Program-made: the position numbers and the translations under genes | Part shown: positions 1 through 12,275 of the stretch, one piece after another | How positions within the stretch are numbered: the stretch's first letter is position 1 | Layout: the number at the start of each line of letters is the position of its first letter | DNA from: Plasmopara viticola | Taxonomy: Eukaryota; Oomycota; Peronosporomycetes; Peronosporales; Peronosporaceae | NCBI GenBank assembly: GCA_001695595.3 | Contig: MBPM02000189.1 | Location: 1 to 64,000, forward strand | Length of the DNA stretch: 64,000 nucleotides | Direction: 5' to 3' | Notes under the pieces: model-generated | Database searches by the model: none | What the model was told of the DNA's origin: nothing | What the model saw: only the letters and a program-made list of their open reading frames with translations

Positions 1-99
1 CTTAGACGTGCACGGACGCAATAGGGCCACAACGAAGCATGAAACAGCTTTTATAAAGTGCCCAGATGATGTGGGACGACAAATACGTCCTTTCTATCT
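1..99 (+). repeat. Monomer A of the satellite HOR
   Basis: The 99-bp monomer A begins CTTAGACGTGCAC and carries the A-specific middle GGGCCACAACGAAGCAT, then an AT-rich patch (TTATAAAG or TTCTAAAG), then GATGATGTGGGACGAC. It shares its first ~25 and last ~15 bases with B and C. In the right arm the A monomer diversifies most around GTCCCACATCATCTGAGCAC (reverse strand), and those differences define subtypes T1 to T4. Confidence 0.92.
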
Positions 100-199
100 C
101 TTGAGACGTGCACAGATGCATTAGAGACACACCAAAGTGTATACTTACCCTCTTTTAGTGCTGAGACGATGTACGACCATAGCTACGTCCTTTCGATCT
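100..199 (+). repeat. Monomer B of the satellite HOR
   Basis: The 100-bp monomer B is recognised by GATGCATTAGAGACACACC, then AAAGTGTATACTTACCC, then GAGACGATGTACGACCATAG. It is homologous to A and C at both ends and diverged in the middle. On the reverse strand it contains GGGTAAGTATAC, which resembles a splice-donor consensus (see findings). Confidence 0.92.
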
Positions 200-300
200 A
201 TCTAGACTTTCACACACGCAATAGGGTCACAAGAAAGCGCATATTCAATTCATTTGAGCGCTAAGACGCTGTACGTCAGCAGATACGTCCTTTCTACCCT
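200..300 (+). repeat. Monomer C of the satellite HOR (C1 form)
   Basis: The 101-bp monomer C ends with AGCGCTAAGACGCTGTACG followed by TCAGCAGATACG. Two forms occur throughout the window. C1 (here) has AATAGGGTCACAAGAAAGCG; C2 has AATAGCGTCAAAACTAAGCG. The GCTG-TACGT-CAGC stretch is an imperfect dyad with a 4-bp stem. Confidence 0.92.
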
Positions 301-2621
301 CTTAGACGTGCACAGACGCAATAGGGCCACAACGAAGCATAAAACAGCTTTTATAAAGTGCCCAGATGATGCGGGACGACAAATACGTCCTTTCTATCTT
401 TTGAGACGTGCACAGATGCATTAGAGACACACCAAAGTGTATACTCCTTTTCTTTAAGCGCTGAGACGATGTACGACCATAGCTACGTCCTTTCGATCTA
501 TCTAGCCTTTCACACACGCAATAGGGTCACAAGCAAGCGCATATTCAATTCATTTGAGCGCTAAGACGCTGTACGTCAGCGGATACGTCCTTTCTACCCT
601 CTTAGACGTGCACAGACGCAATAGGGCCACAACGAAGCATAAAAAAGCTTTTATAAAGTGCCCAGATGATGTGGGACGACAAATACGTCCTTTCTATCTC
701 CTTAGACGTGCACAGATGCATTGGAGACATACCAAAGAGTATACTCACCCTCTTTAAGCGCTGAGACGAGCTACAACCATAGCTACGTCTATTCGATCTA
801 TCTAGACGTTTCACACACGCACAATAGCGTCAACCTAAGCTCATATTCAATCATTAAGCGCTAAGGACACTACGTCACCAGATACGTCCTTTCTACCCTC
901 TTAGACGTGCACAGACGCAATAGGGCCACAACGAAGCATAAAACAGCTTTTATAAAGTGCCCAGATGATGCGGGACGACAAATACGTCCTTTCTATCTTT
1001 TGAGACGTGCACAGATGCATTAGAGACACACCAAAGTGTATACTCACCCTCTTTAAGCGCTGAGACGATGTACGACCATAGCTACGTCCTTTCGATCTAT
1101 CTAGACTTTCACACACGCAATAGGGTCACAAGAAAGCGCATATTCAATTCATTTGAGCGCTAAGACGCTGTACGTCAGCAGATACGTCCTTTCTACCCTC
1201 TTAGACGTGCACAGACGCAATAGGGCCACAACGAAGCAAAAAGCTTTTATAAAGTGCCCAGATGATGTGGGACGACAAATACGTCCTTTCTATCTCCTTA
1301 GACGTGCACAGATGCATTAGAGACACACCAAAGTGTATACTCACCCTCTTTTAGCGCTGAGACGATGTACGACCATAGCTACGTCCTTTCGATCTATCTA
1401 GACTTTCACACACGCAATAGGGTCACAAGAAAGCGCATATTCAATTCATTTGAGCGCTAAGACGCTGTACGTCAGCAGATACGTCCTTTCTACCCTCTTA
1501 GACGTGCACAGACGCAATAGGGCCACAACGAAGCATGAAACAGCTTTTATAAAGTGCCCAGATGATGTGGGACGACAAATACGTCCTTTCTATCTCTTGA
1601 GACGTGCACAGATGCATTAGAGACACACCAAAGAGTATACTTACCCTCTTCAAGTGCTGAGACGAGCTACGACCATAGCTACGTTCTTTCGATCTATCTA
1701 GACGTTCACACACGCAATAGCGTCAAAACTAAGCGCATATTCAATTAAGTTAAGCGCTTAGACGCATACGTCAGCAGATACGTCCTTTCTACCCTCTTAG
1801 ACGTGCACAGACGCAATAGGGCCACAACGAAGCATGAAACAGCTTTTCTAAAGTGCCCAGATGATGTGGGACGACAAATACGTCTTTCTATCTTCTTAGA
1901 CGTGCACAGATGCATTAGAGACACACCAAAGTGTATACTTACCCTCTTTAAGTGCTGAGACGATGTACGACCATAGCTACGTTCTTTCGATCTATCTAGA
2001 CGTTCACACACGCAATAGCGTCAAAACTAAGCGCATATTCAATTCATTTAAGCGCTAAGACGCTGTACGTCAGCAGATACGTCTTTCTACCCTTAGACGT
2101 GCACAGACGCAATAGGGCCACAACGAAGCATAAAACAGCTTTTCTAAAGTGCCCAGATGATGTGGGACGACAAATACGTCCTTTCTATCTCTTTAGACGT
2201 GCACAGATGCATTAGAGACACACCAAAGTGTATACTTACCCTCTTCAAGTGCTGAGACGAGCTACAACCATAGCTTCGTTCTTTCGATCTATCTAGACGT
2301 TCACACACGCAATAGCGTCAAAACTAAGCGCATATTCAATTAAGTTAAGCGCTTAGACGCTGTACGTCAGCAGATACGTCCTTTCTACCCTCTTAGACGT
2401 GCACAGACGCAATAGGGCCACAACGAAGCATGAAACAGCTTTTCTAAAGTGCCTTGATGATGTGGGACGACAACTACGTTCTTTCTATCTCCTTAGACGT
2501 GCACAGATGCATTAAAGACACACCAAAGTGTATACTCACCCTCTTTAAGCGCTGAGACGATGTACGACCATAGCTACGTTCTTTCGATCTATCTAGACGT
2601 TCACAGACCCAATAGGGTCAC

Positions 2622-2645
2622 TAGAAAGCGCATATTTTAAGCGCA
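2622..2645 (+). other. 8-bp deletion inside monomer C
   Basis: GCGCATATTTTAAGCGC lacks the CAATTCAT found in neighbours. The same monomer is C1-like (AATAGGGTCACTAG) inside a run of C2 monomers. Confidence 0.7.
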
Positions 2646-3619
2646 AAGACGCTGTACGTCAGCAGATACGTCCTTTCTACCCTCTTAGACGTGCACAGAC
2701 GCAATAGGGCCACAACGAAGCATGAAACAGCTTTTATAAAGTGCCCAGATGATGTGGGACGACAAATACGTCCTTTCTATCTCTTAGACGTGCACAGATG
2801 CATTAGAACAACCAAAGAATATACTCACCCTCTTTAAGCGCTGAGACGATGTACGACCATAGCTACGTTCTTTCGATCTATCTAGACGTTCACACACGCA
2901 ATAGCGTCAAAACTAAGCGCATATTCAATTAAGTTAAGCGCTTAGACGCTGTACGTCAGCAGATACGTCCTTTCTACCCTCTTAGACGTGCACAGACGCA
3001 ATAGGGCCACAACGAAGCATGAAACAGCTTTTCTAAAGTGCCAGATGATGTGGGACGACAAATACGTCCTTTCTATCTCCTTAGACGTGCACAGATGCAT
3101 TAGAGACACACCAAAGTGTATACTTACCCTCTTTAAGCGCTGAGACGATGTACGACCATAGCTACGTTCTTTCGATCTATCTAGACGTTCACACACGCAA
3201 TAGCGTCAAAACTAAGCGCATATTCAATTCATTTAAGCGCTAAGACGCTGTACGTCAGCAGATACGTCCTTTCTACCCTCTTAGACGTGCACAGACGCAA
3301 TAGGGCCACAACGAAGCATAAAACAGCTTTTATAAAGTGCCCAGATGATGTGGGACGACAAATACGTCCTTTCTATCTCCTTAGACGTGCACAGATGCAT
3401 TAGAGACACACCAAAGTGTATACTTACCCTCTTTAAGCGCTGAGACGATGTACGACCATAGCTACGTTCTTTCGATCTATCTAGACGTTCACACACGCAA
3501 TAGCGTCAAAACTAAGCGCATATTCAATTAATTTAAGCGCTTAGACGCTGTACGTCAGCAGATACGTCCTTTCTACCCTCTTAGACGTGCACAGACGCAA
3601 TAGGGCCACAACAAAGCAT

Positions 3620-3640
3620 GAAACAGCTGATCAACCCAGA
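3620..3640 (+). other. Replacement indel inside monomer A
   Basis: AAACAGCTGATCAACCCAG replaces the usual AT-rich patch between CAGC and CCCAG (TTTTATAAAGTG or TTTTCTAAAGTG). It creates a TGATCA palindrome not seen in neighbouring units. Confidence 0.7.
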
Positions 3641-6600
3641 TGATGTGGGACGACAAATACGTCCTTTCTATCTCCTTAGACGTGCACAGATGCATTAGAG
3701 ACACACCAAAGTGTATACTCACCCTCTTTAAGCGCTGAGACGATGTACGACCATAGCTACGTTTTTCGATCTATCTAGACGTTCACACACGCAATAGCGT
3801 CAAAACTAAGCGCATATTCAATTATGAAGCGCTAAGACGCTGTACGTCAGCAGATACGTCCTTTCTACCCTCTTAGACGTGCACAGACGCAATAGGGCCA
3901 CAACGAAGCATAAAAGCTTTTATAAAGTGCCCAGATGATGTGGGACGACAAATACGTCCTTTCTATCTCTTAGACGTGCACAGATGCATTGAGACACACC
4001 AAAGTGTATACTTACCCTCTTTAGCGCTGAGACGATGTACGACCATAGCTACGTCTTTCGATCTATCTAGACTTTCACACACGCAATAGGGTCACAAGAA
4101 GCGCATATTCAATTCATTTGAGCGCTAAGACGCTGTACGTCAGCAGATACGTCCTTTCTACCCTCTTAGACGTGCACAGACGCAATAGGGCCACAACGAA
4201 GCATGAAAAAGCTTTTATAAAGTGCCCAGATGATGTGGGACGACAAATACGTCCTTTCTATCTCTTAGACGTGCACAGATGCATTAGACACACCAAAGTG
4301 TATACTTACCCTCTTTAAGCGCTGAGACGATGTACGACCATAGCTACGTCCTTTCGATCTATCTAGACTTTCACACACGCAATAGGGTCACAAGCAAGCG
4401 CATATTCAATTCATTTGAGCGCTAAGACGCTGTACGTCAGCGATACGTCCTTTCTACCCTCTTAGACGTGCACAGACGCAATAGGGCCACAACGAAGCAT
4501 AAAAAGCTTTTATAAAGTGCCCAGATGATGTGGGACGACAAATACGTCCTTTCTATCTCCTTAGACGTGCACAGATGCATTGAGACACACCAAAGAGTAT
4601 ACTCACCCTCTTTAAGCGCTGAGACGATGTACGACCATAGCTACGTTTTCGATCTATCTAGACGTTCACACACGCAATAGCGTCAAACTAAGCTCATATT
4701 CAATCAAGTTAAGCGCTTGACGCTACGTCAGCAGATACGTCCTTTCTACCCTCTTAGACGTGCACAGACGCAATAGGGCCACAACGAAGCATAAAACAGC
4801 TTTTATAAAGTGCCCAGATGATGTGGGACGACAAATACGTCCTTTCTATCTTTAGACGTGCACAGATGCATTAGAGACACACCAAAGTGTATACTCACCC
4901 TCTTTAAGCGCTGAGACGATGTACGACCATAGCTACGTCTTTCGATCTATCTAGACTTTCACACACGCAATAGGGTCACAAGAAAGCGCATATTCAATTC
5001 ATTTGAGCGCTAAGACGCTGTACGTCAGCAGATACGTCCTTTCTACCCTCTTAGACGTGCACAGACGCAATAGGGCCACAACGAAGCATAAAAGCTTTTA
5101 TAAAGTGCCCAGATGTGGGACGACAAATACGTCCTTTCTATCTCCTTAGACGTGCACAGATGCATTAGAGACACACCAAAGTGTATACTCACCCTCTTAT
5201 AGCGCTGAGACGATGTACGACCATAGCTACGTCTTTCGATCTATCTAGACTTTCACACACGCAATAGGTCACAAGAAAGCGCATATTCAATTCATTTGAG
5301 CGCTAAGACGCTGTACGTCAGCAGATACGTCCTTTCTACCCTCTTAGACGTGCACAGACGCAATAGGGCCACAACGAAGCATGAAACAGCTTTTATAAAG
5401 TGCCCAGATGATGTGGGACGACAAGTACGTCCTTTCTATCTCTTAGACGTGCACAGATGCATTAGAAACACCAAAGTATACTCACCCTCTTTAAGCGCTG
5501 AGACGATGTACGACCATAGCTACGTTCTTTCGATCTATCTAGACGTTCACACACGCAATAGCGTCAAAACTAAGCGCATATTCAATTTATTTAAGCGCTT
5601 GACGCTGTACGTCAGCAGATACGTCCTTTCTACCCTCTTAGACGTGCACAGACGCAATAGGGCCACAACGAAGCATGAAACAGCTTTTCTAAAGTGCCCA
5701 GATGATGTGGGACGACAAATACGTCCTTTCTATCTCCTTAGACGTGCACAGATGCATTAGAGACACACCAAAGTGTATACTTACCCTCTTTAAGTGCTGA
5801 GACGATGTACGACCATAGCTACGTTCTTTCGATCTATCTAGACGTTCACACACGCAATAGCGTCAAAACTAAGCGCATATTCAATTCATTTAAGCGCTAA
5901 GACGCTGTACGTCAGCAGATACGTCCTTTCTACCCTCTTAGACGTGCACAGACGCAATAGGGCCACAACGAAGCATAAAACAGCTTTTATAAAGTGCCCA
6001 GATGATGTGGGACGACAAATACGTCCTTTCTATCTCCTTAGACGTGCACAGATGCATTAGAGACACACCAAAGTGTATACTTACCCTCTTTAAGCGCTGA
6101 GACGAGCTACGACCATAGCTACGTTCTTTCTATCTATCTAGATGTTCACACGCAATAGCGTCAAAACTAAGCGCATATTCAATCAAGTTAAGCGCTTAGA
6201 CGCTGTACGTCACCAGATACGTCCTTTCTACCCTCTTAGACGTGCACAGACGCAATAGGGCCACAACGAAGCATGAAACAGCTTTTCTAAAGTGCTCAGA
6301 TGATGTGGGACGACAAATACGTCCTTTCTATCTCCTTAGACGTGCACAGATGCATTAGAACACACCAAAGTGTATACTCACCCTCTTTAAGCGCTGAGAC
6401 GATGTACGACCATAGCTACGTTTTTCGATCTATCTAGACGTTCACACACGCAATAGCGTCAAAACTAAGCGCATATCCAATTTATTTAAGCGCTCAGACG
6501 CTGTACGTCAGCAGATACGTCTTTTCTACCATCTTAGACGTGCACAGATGCAATAGGGCCACAACGAAGCATGAAACAGCTTTTCTAAAGTGCTCAGATG

Positions 6601-9217
6601 ATGTGGGACGACAAATACGTCCTTTCTATCTCCTTAGACGTGCACAGATGCATTAGAGACACACCAAAGTGTATACTTACCCTCTTTAAGCGCTGAGACG
6701 ATGTACGACCATAGCTACGTTCTTTCGATCTATCTAGACGTTCACACACGCAATAGCGTCAAAACTAAGCGCATATCCAATTTATTTAAGCGCTCAGACG
6801 CTGTACGTCAGCAGATACGTCTTTCTACCCTCTTAGACGTGCACAGACGCAATAGGGCCACAACGAAGCATAAAAAAGCTTTTATAAAGTGCCCAGATGA
6901 TGTGGGACGACAAATACGTCCTTTCTATCTCCTTAGACGTGCACAGATGCATTGAAGACACACCAAGGTAACCTCACCCTCTATAAGCGCTGAGACGATG
7001 TACGACCAAAGCTACGTTCTTTCGATCTATCTAGACGTTCACACACGCAATAGCGTCAAAACTAAGCGCATATTCAATTAAGTTAAGCGCTTAGACGCTG
7101 TACGTCAACCAGATACGTCCTTTCTACCCTCTTAGACGTGCACAGACGCAATAGGGCCACAACGAAGCATGAAACAGCTTTTATAAAGTGCCCAGATGAT
7201 GCGGGACGACAAATACGTCCTTTCTATCTTTTGAGACGTGCACAGATGCATTAGAGACACACCAAAGTGTATACTCACCCTCTTTAAGCGCTGAGACGAT
7301 GTACGACCATAGCTACGTCCTTTCGATCTATCTAGCCTTTCACACACGCAATAGGGTCACAAGAAAGCGCATATTCAATTCATTTGAGCGCTAAGACGCT
7401 GTACGTCAGCAGATACGTCCTTTCTACCCTCTTAGACGTGCACAGACGCAATAGGGCCACAACGAAGCATGAAACAGCTTTTCTAAAGTGCCCAGATGAT
7501 GTGGGACGACAAATACGTCCTTTCTATCTCCTTAGACGTGCACAGATGCATTAAAGACACACCAAAGTGTATACTTACCCTCTTTAAGCGCTGAGACGAT
7601 GTACGACCATAGCTACGTTCTTTCGATCTATCTAGACGTTCACACACGCAATAGGGTCACAAGAAAGCGCATATTCAATTCATTTGAGCGCTAAGACGCT
7701 GTACGTCAGCAGATACGTCCTTTCTACCCTCTTAGACGTGCACAGACGCAATAGGGCCACAACGAAGCATGAAACAGCTTTTCTAAAGTGCCTTGATGAT
7801 GTGGGACGACAACTACGTCCTTTCTATCTCCTTAGACGTGCACAGAAGCATTAGAGACACACCAAAGTATGTACTCACCCTCTTCAAGTGCTGAGACGAG
7901 CTACGACCATAGCTACGTTCTTTCGATCTATCTAGACGTTCACACACGCAATAGCGTCAAAACTAAGCGCATATTCAATTAAGTTAAGCGCTTAGACGCT
8001 GTACGTCAGCAGATACGTCCTTTCTACCCTCTTAGACGTGCACAGACGCAATAGGGCCACAACGAAGCATGAAACAGCTTTTCTAAAGTGCTCAGATGAT
8101 GTGGGACGACAAATACGTCCTTTCTATCTCCTTAGACGTGCACAGATGCATTAAAGACACACCAAAGTGTATACTCACCCTCTTTAAGCGCTGAGACGAT
8201 GTACGACCATAGCTACGTTTTTCGATCTATCTAGACGTTCACACACGCAATAGCGTCAAAACTAAGCGAATATTCAATTAATGTAAGCGCTTAAATGCTG
8301 TACGTCAGCAGATACGTCTTTTCTACCCTCTTAGACGTGCACAGATGCAATAGCGCCACAACGAAGCATAAAAAAGCTTTTATAAAGTGCCCAGATGATG
8401 TGGGACGACAAATACGTCCTTTCTATCTCCTTAGACGTGCACAGATGCATTAGAGACACACCAAAGTGTATACTTACCCTCTTTTAGTGCTGAGACGATG
8501 TACGACCATAGCTACGTCCTTTCGATCTATCTAGACTTTCACACACGCAATAGGGTCACAAGAAAGCGCATATTCAATTCATTTGAGCGCTAAGACGCTG
8601 TACGTCAGCAGATACGTCCTTTCTACCCTCTTAGACGTGCACAGACGCAATAGGGCCACAACGAAGCATAAAACAGCTTTTATAAAGTGCCCAGATGATG
8701 TGGGACGACAAATACGTCCTTTCTATCTTCTTAGACGTGCACAGATGCATTGGAGACACACCAAAGTGTATACTTACCCTCTTTTAGTGCTGAGACGATG
8801 TACGACCATAGCTACGTCCTTTCGATCTATCTAGACTTTCACACACGCAATAGGGTCACAAGAAAGCGCATATTCAATTCATTTGAGCGCTAAGACGCTG
8901 TACGTCAGCAGATACGTCCTTTCTACCCTCTTAGACGTGCACAGACGCAATAGGGCCACAACGAAGCATGAAACAGCTTTTATAAAGTGCCCAGATGATG
9001 TGGGACGACAAATACGTCCTTTCTATCTCTTGAGACGTGCACAGATGCATTAGAAACATACCAAAGAGTATACTCACCCTCTTTAAGCGCTGAGACGAGC
9101 TACAACCATAGCTACGTTCTTTCAATCTATCTAGACGTTCACACACGCAATAGCGTCAAACCTAAGCTCATATTCAATCAAGTTAAGCGCTTGGACACAT
9201 ACGTCAGCAGATACGTC

Positions 9218-9240
9218 CTTTCTACGTGCCCAGACGCAAT
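9218..9240 (+). other. ~10-bp deletion at the C/A border
   Basis: CTTTCTACGTGCCCAGACGC replaces the usual C end and A start (CTACCCTCTTAGACGTGCAC), leaving the unit about 10 bp short and changing GCACAG to GCCCAG. Confidence 0.75.
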
Positions 9241-10967
9241 AGGGCCACAACGAAGCATGAAACAGCTTTTCTAAAGTGCCTTGATGATGTGGGACGACAA
9301 CTACGTTCTTTCTATCTCCTTAGACGTGCACAGATGCATTAGAGACACACCAAAGTGTATACTCACCCTCTTTAAGCGCTGAGACGATGTACTACCATAG
9401 CTACATTTTTCGATCTTTCTGAACGTTCACACACGCAATAGCGTCCAAACGAAGCGCATATCCAATAAATTTCAGCGCTCAGACGCTGTACGTCAGCAGA
9501 TACGTCCTTTCTACCCTCTTAGACGTGCACAGACGCAATAGGGCCACAACGAAGCATGAAACAGCTTTTCTAAAGTGCCTTGATGATGTGGGACGACAAC
9601 TACGTTTTTCTATCTCCTTAGACGTGCACAGATGCATTAGAGACACACCAAAGTGTATACTTACCCTCTTCAAGTGCTGAGACGAGCTACAGCCATAGCT
9701 ACGTTCTTTCGATCTATCTAGACTTTCACACACGCAATAGGGTCACAAGAAAGCGCAAATTCAATTCATTTGAGCGCTAAGACGCTGTACGTCAGCAGAT
9801 ACGTCCTTTCTACCCTCTTAGACGTGCACAGACGCAATAGGGCCACAACGAAGCATAAAACAGCTTTTATAAAGTGCCCAGATGATGTGGGACGACAAAT
9901 ACGTCCTTTCTATCTTTTGAGACGTGCACAGATGCATTAGAGACACACCAAAGTGTATACTCACCCTCTTTAAGCGCTGAGACGATGTACGACCATAGCT
10001 ACGTCCTTTCAATCTATCTTGCCTTTCACAGACCCAATAGGGTCCCAAGAAAGCGCATATTCAATTCATTTAAGCGCTTAGACGCTGTACGTCAGCGGAA
10101 ACGTCCTTTCTATCCTCTTACACGTGCACAGACGCAATAGGGCCACAATGAAGCATGAAACAGCTTTTCTAAAGTGCCCAAATGATGTGGAGCGACAAAT
10201 ACGTCCTTTCTATCTCCTTAGACGTGTACAGATGCATTAGAGACACACCAAAGTGTATACTTACCCTCTTCAAGTGCTGAGACGAGCTACAGCCATAGCT
10301 ACGTTCTTTCGATCTATCTAGACGTTCACACACGCAATAGGGTCACAAGAAAGCGCATATTCAATTCATTTGAGCGCTAAGACGCTGTACGTCAGCAGAT
10401 ACGTCCTTTCTATCCTCTTACACGTGCACGGACGCAATAGGGCCACAACGAAGCATGAAACAGCTTTTATAAAGTGCCCAGATGATGTGGGACGACAAAT
10501 ACGTCTTTTCTATCTCTTAAGACATGTATAGATGCATTAGAGACACACCAAAGTGTATACTTACCCTCTTCAAGTGTTGAGACGAGCTACAGCCATAGCT
10601 ACGTTCTTTCGATCTATCTAGACGTTCACACACGCAATAGCGTCAAAACTAAGCGCATATTCAATTAATGCAAGCGCTTAGACGCTGTACGTCAGTAGAA
10701 ACGTCCTTTCTACCCTCTTAGACGTGCACAGAAACAATAGGGCCACAACAAAGCATGAAACAGCTTTTTTAAAGTGCCCAGATGATGTGGGACGACGAAT
10801 ACGTCCCTTCTATCTCTTGAGACGTGCACAGATGCGTTAGAGACACACCAAAGTGTATACTTACCCTCTTTTAGTGCCGAGACGATGTACGACCATAGCT
10901 ACGTTCTTTCGATCTATCTAGCCTTTCACAGACGCAATAGGGTCACAAGAAAGCGCATATTCCATTC

Positions 10968-10985
10968 CATTCATTAAAGCGCTTA
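10968..10985 (+). repeat. Short ATTCC slippage tract
   Basis: ATATTCCATTCCATTCATTA replaces the usual ATATTCAATTCATTTA. This is a two-to-three unit pentamer slippage within monomer C, too short to be a separate satellite. Confidence 0.7.
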
Positions 10986-11014
10986 GACGCTGTACGTCAG
11001 CAGATACGTTCTTT

Positions 11015-11030
11015 CTACCCTAAAACGAAG
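11015..11030 (+). other. ~30-bp deletion at the start of monomer A
   Basis: TTTCTACCCTAAAACGAAGC lacks the CTTAGACGTGCACAGACGCA start of A and the AATAGGGCCAC that follows. Confidence 0.8.
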
Positions 11031-12254
11031 CATAAAACAGCTTTTCTAAAGTGCCCAGATGATGTGGGACGACGAATACGTCCTTTCTATCTCCTTAGAC
11101 GTGCACAGATGCATTAGAGACACAACAAAGAGTATATTCACCCTCTGTAAGCGCTGAGACGATATACGACCATAGCTACGTTCTTTCGATCTATCTAGAT
11201 GTTCACAACACGCAATAGCGTCAAAACGAAGCGCATATTCATTTAAGGAAGCGCTTAGACGCTGTACGTCAGCAGATACGTCCTTTCTACCCCCTTAGAC
11301 GTGCACAGACGCAATAGGGCCACAACGAAGCATGAAACAGCTTTTCTAAAGTGCTCAGATGATGTGGGACGAAAAATACGTCCTTTCTGTCTCCTTAGAC
11401 GTGCTCAGATGCATTAAGACACACCAAAGTGTATACTCACCCTCTTTAAGTGCTGAGACGATGTACGACCATAGCTACGTTCTTTCGATCTATCTAGACG
11501 TTCACAGACCCAATAGGGTCCCAAGAAAGCGCATATTCAATTCATTTAAGCGCTTAGACGCTGTACGTCAGCAGAAACGTCCTTTCTATCCTCTGAGACG
11601 TGCACAGACGCAATAGGGCCAGAACGATGCATGAAACCACTTTTCTAAAGTGCCCAGATGATGTGGGACGACAAATACGTCCTTTCTGTTTCCTTAGACG
11701 TGCGCAGATGCATTAAAGACACACCAAAGTGTATACTCACCCTCTTTAAGCGCTGAGACGATGTACGACCATAGCTACGTTCTTTCGATCTATCTAGACG
11801 TTCACAGACCCAATAGGGTCACAAGAAAGCGCATATTCAATATGTTTGAGCGCTAACACGCTGTACGTCAGCAGATACGTCCTTTCTATCCTCTTAGACG
11901 TGCACAGACGCAATAGGGCCACAACGAAGCATGAAACCACTTTTCTAAAGTGCCCAGATGATGTGGGACGAAAAATACGTCCTTTCTGTCTCCTTAGACG
12001 TGCACAGATGCATTAAAGACACACCAAAGTGTATACTCACCCTCTTTAAGCGCTGAGACGATGTACGACCATAGCTACATTCTTTCGATCTATCTAGACA
12101 TTCACACACGCAATAGCGTCAAACCGAAGCGCATATCCAATTAATTTAAGCGCTTAGACGCAGTACGTCAGCAGATTCGTCTTTTCTACCCTCTTAGACG
12201 TGCAAAGATGCAATAGGGCCACAACGAAGCATGAAACAGCTTTTCTAAAGTGCC

Positions 12255-12275
12255 TTGATGATGTGGAGCGATGCA
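12255..12275 (+). other. ~37-bp deletion across the A/B border
   Basis: GATGTGGAGCGATGCATTAG joins the A tail directly to GATGCATTAG of B. The unit near 10,186-10,236 shows the intact form (TGGAGCGACAAATACGTCC followed by TACAGATGCATTAG). The two ends share 'GA', so a small microhomology is possible. Confidence 0.8.

Larger units (their letters stand above)
1..300 (+). repeat. Reference higher-order repeat unit (A-B-C)
   Basis: First complete unit, used as the reference. It contains monomers A (1-99), B (100-199) and C (200-300), and the following unit starts with the same sequence at 301. The shared motif TACGTCCTTTC begins at 84, 184 and 284. I counted 75 C, 60 G and 17 CpG in these 300 bases (45% GC, CpG observed/expected about 1.1). 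Palindromic hexamers present are GTGCAC (A and B in most units), ATGCAT and GTATAC (B), AGCGCT (C, and B in many units) and TCTAGA at the B/C border. These should give ~300-bp digestion ladders. Confidence 0.95.
1..10100 (+). repeat. Domain 1: L-type HORs
   Basis: This domain is marked by AAGTGCCCAGATGATG in A, by TTTCTACCCT at the C end (the right arm mostly has the equivalent of TATCCTC), and by CATTTGAGCG or AAGTTAAGCG in C. C1 and C2 forms alternate irregularly. Some units recur nearly unchanged; for example the 'GATGATGCGGGACGAC ... TATCTTTTGAGACG' variant appears near 370, 970 and 7200. A minority A variant, GCCTTGATGATGTGGG (near 2450, 7790, 9290 and 9570), resembles the T1 subtype that dominates the right arm. 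The right boundary is gradual and approximate. Confidence 0.75.

Noticed and set aside
5296..5760. Protein-coding gene candidate (154 aa), plus about a hundred shorter frames on both strands
   Set aside because: All are pieces of the same repeat, recur many times with frameshifts and stops, lie open on both strands, have no gene-like start context and match no protein family I recognise.
10968..10985. GGAAT/ATTCC-type satellite insertion
   Set aside because: Only two to three pentamer copies, best explained as slippage within monomer C.
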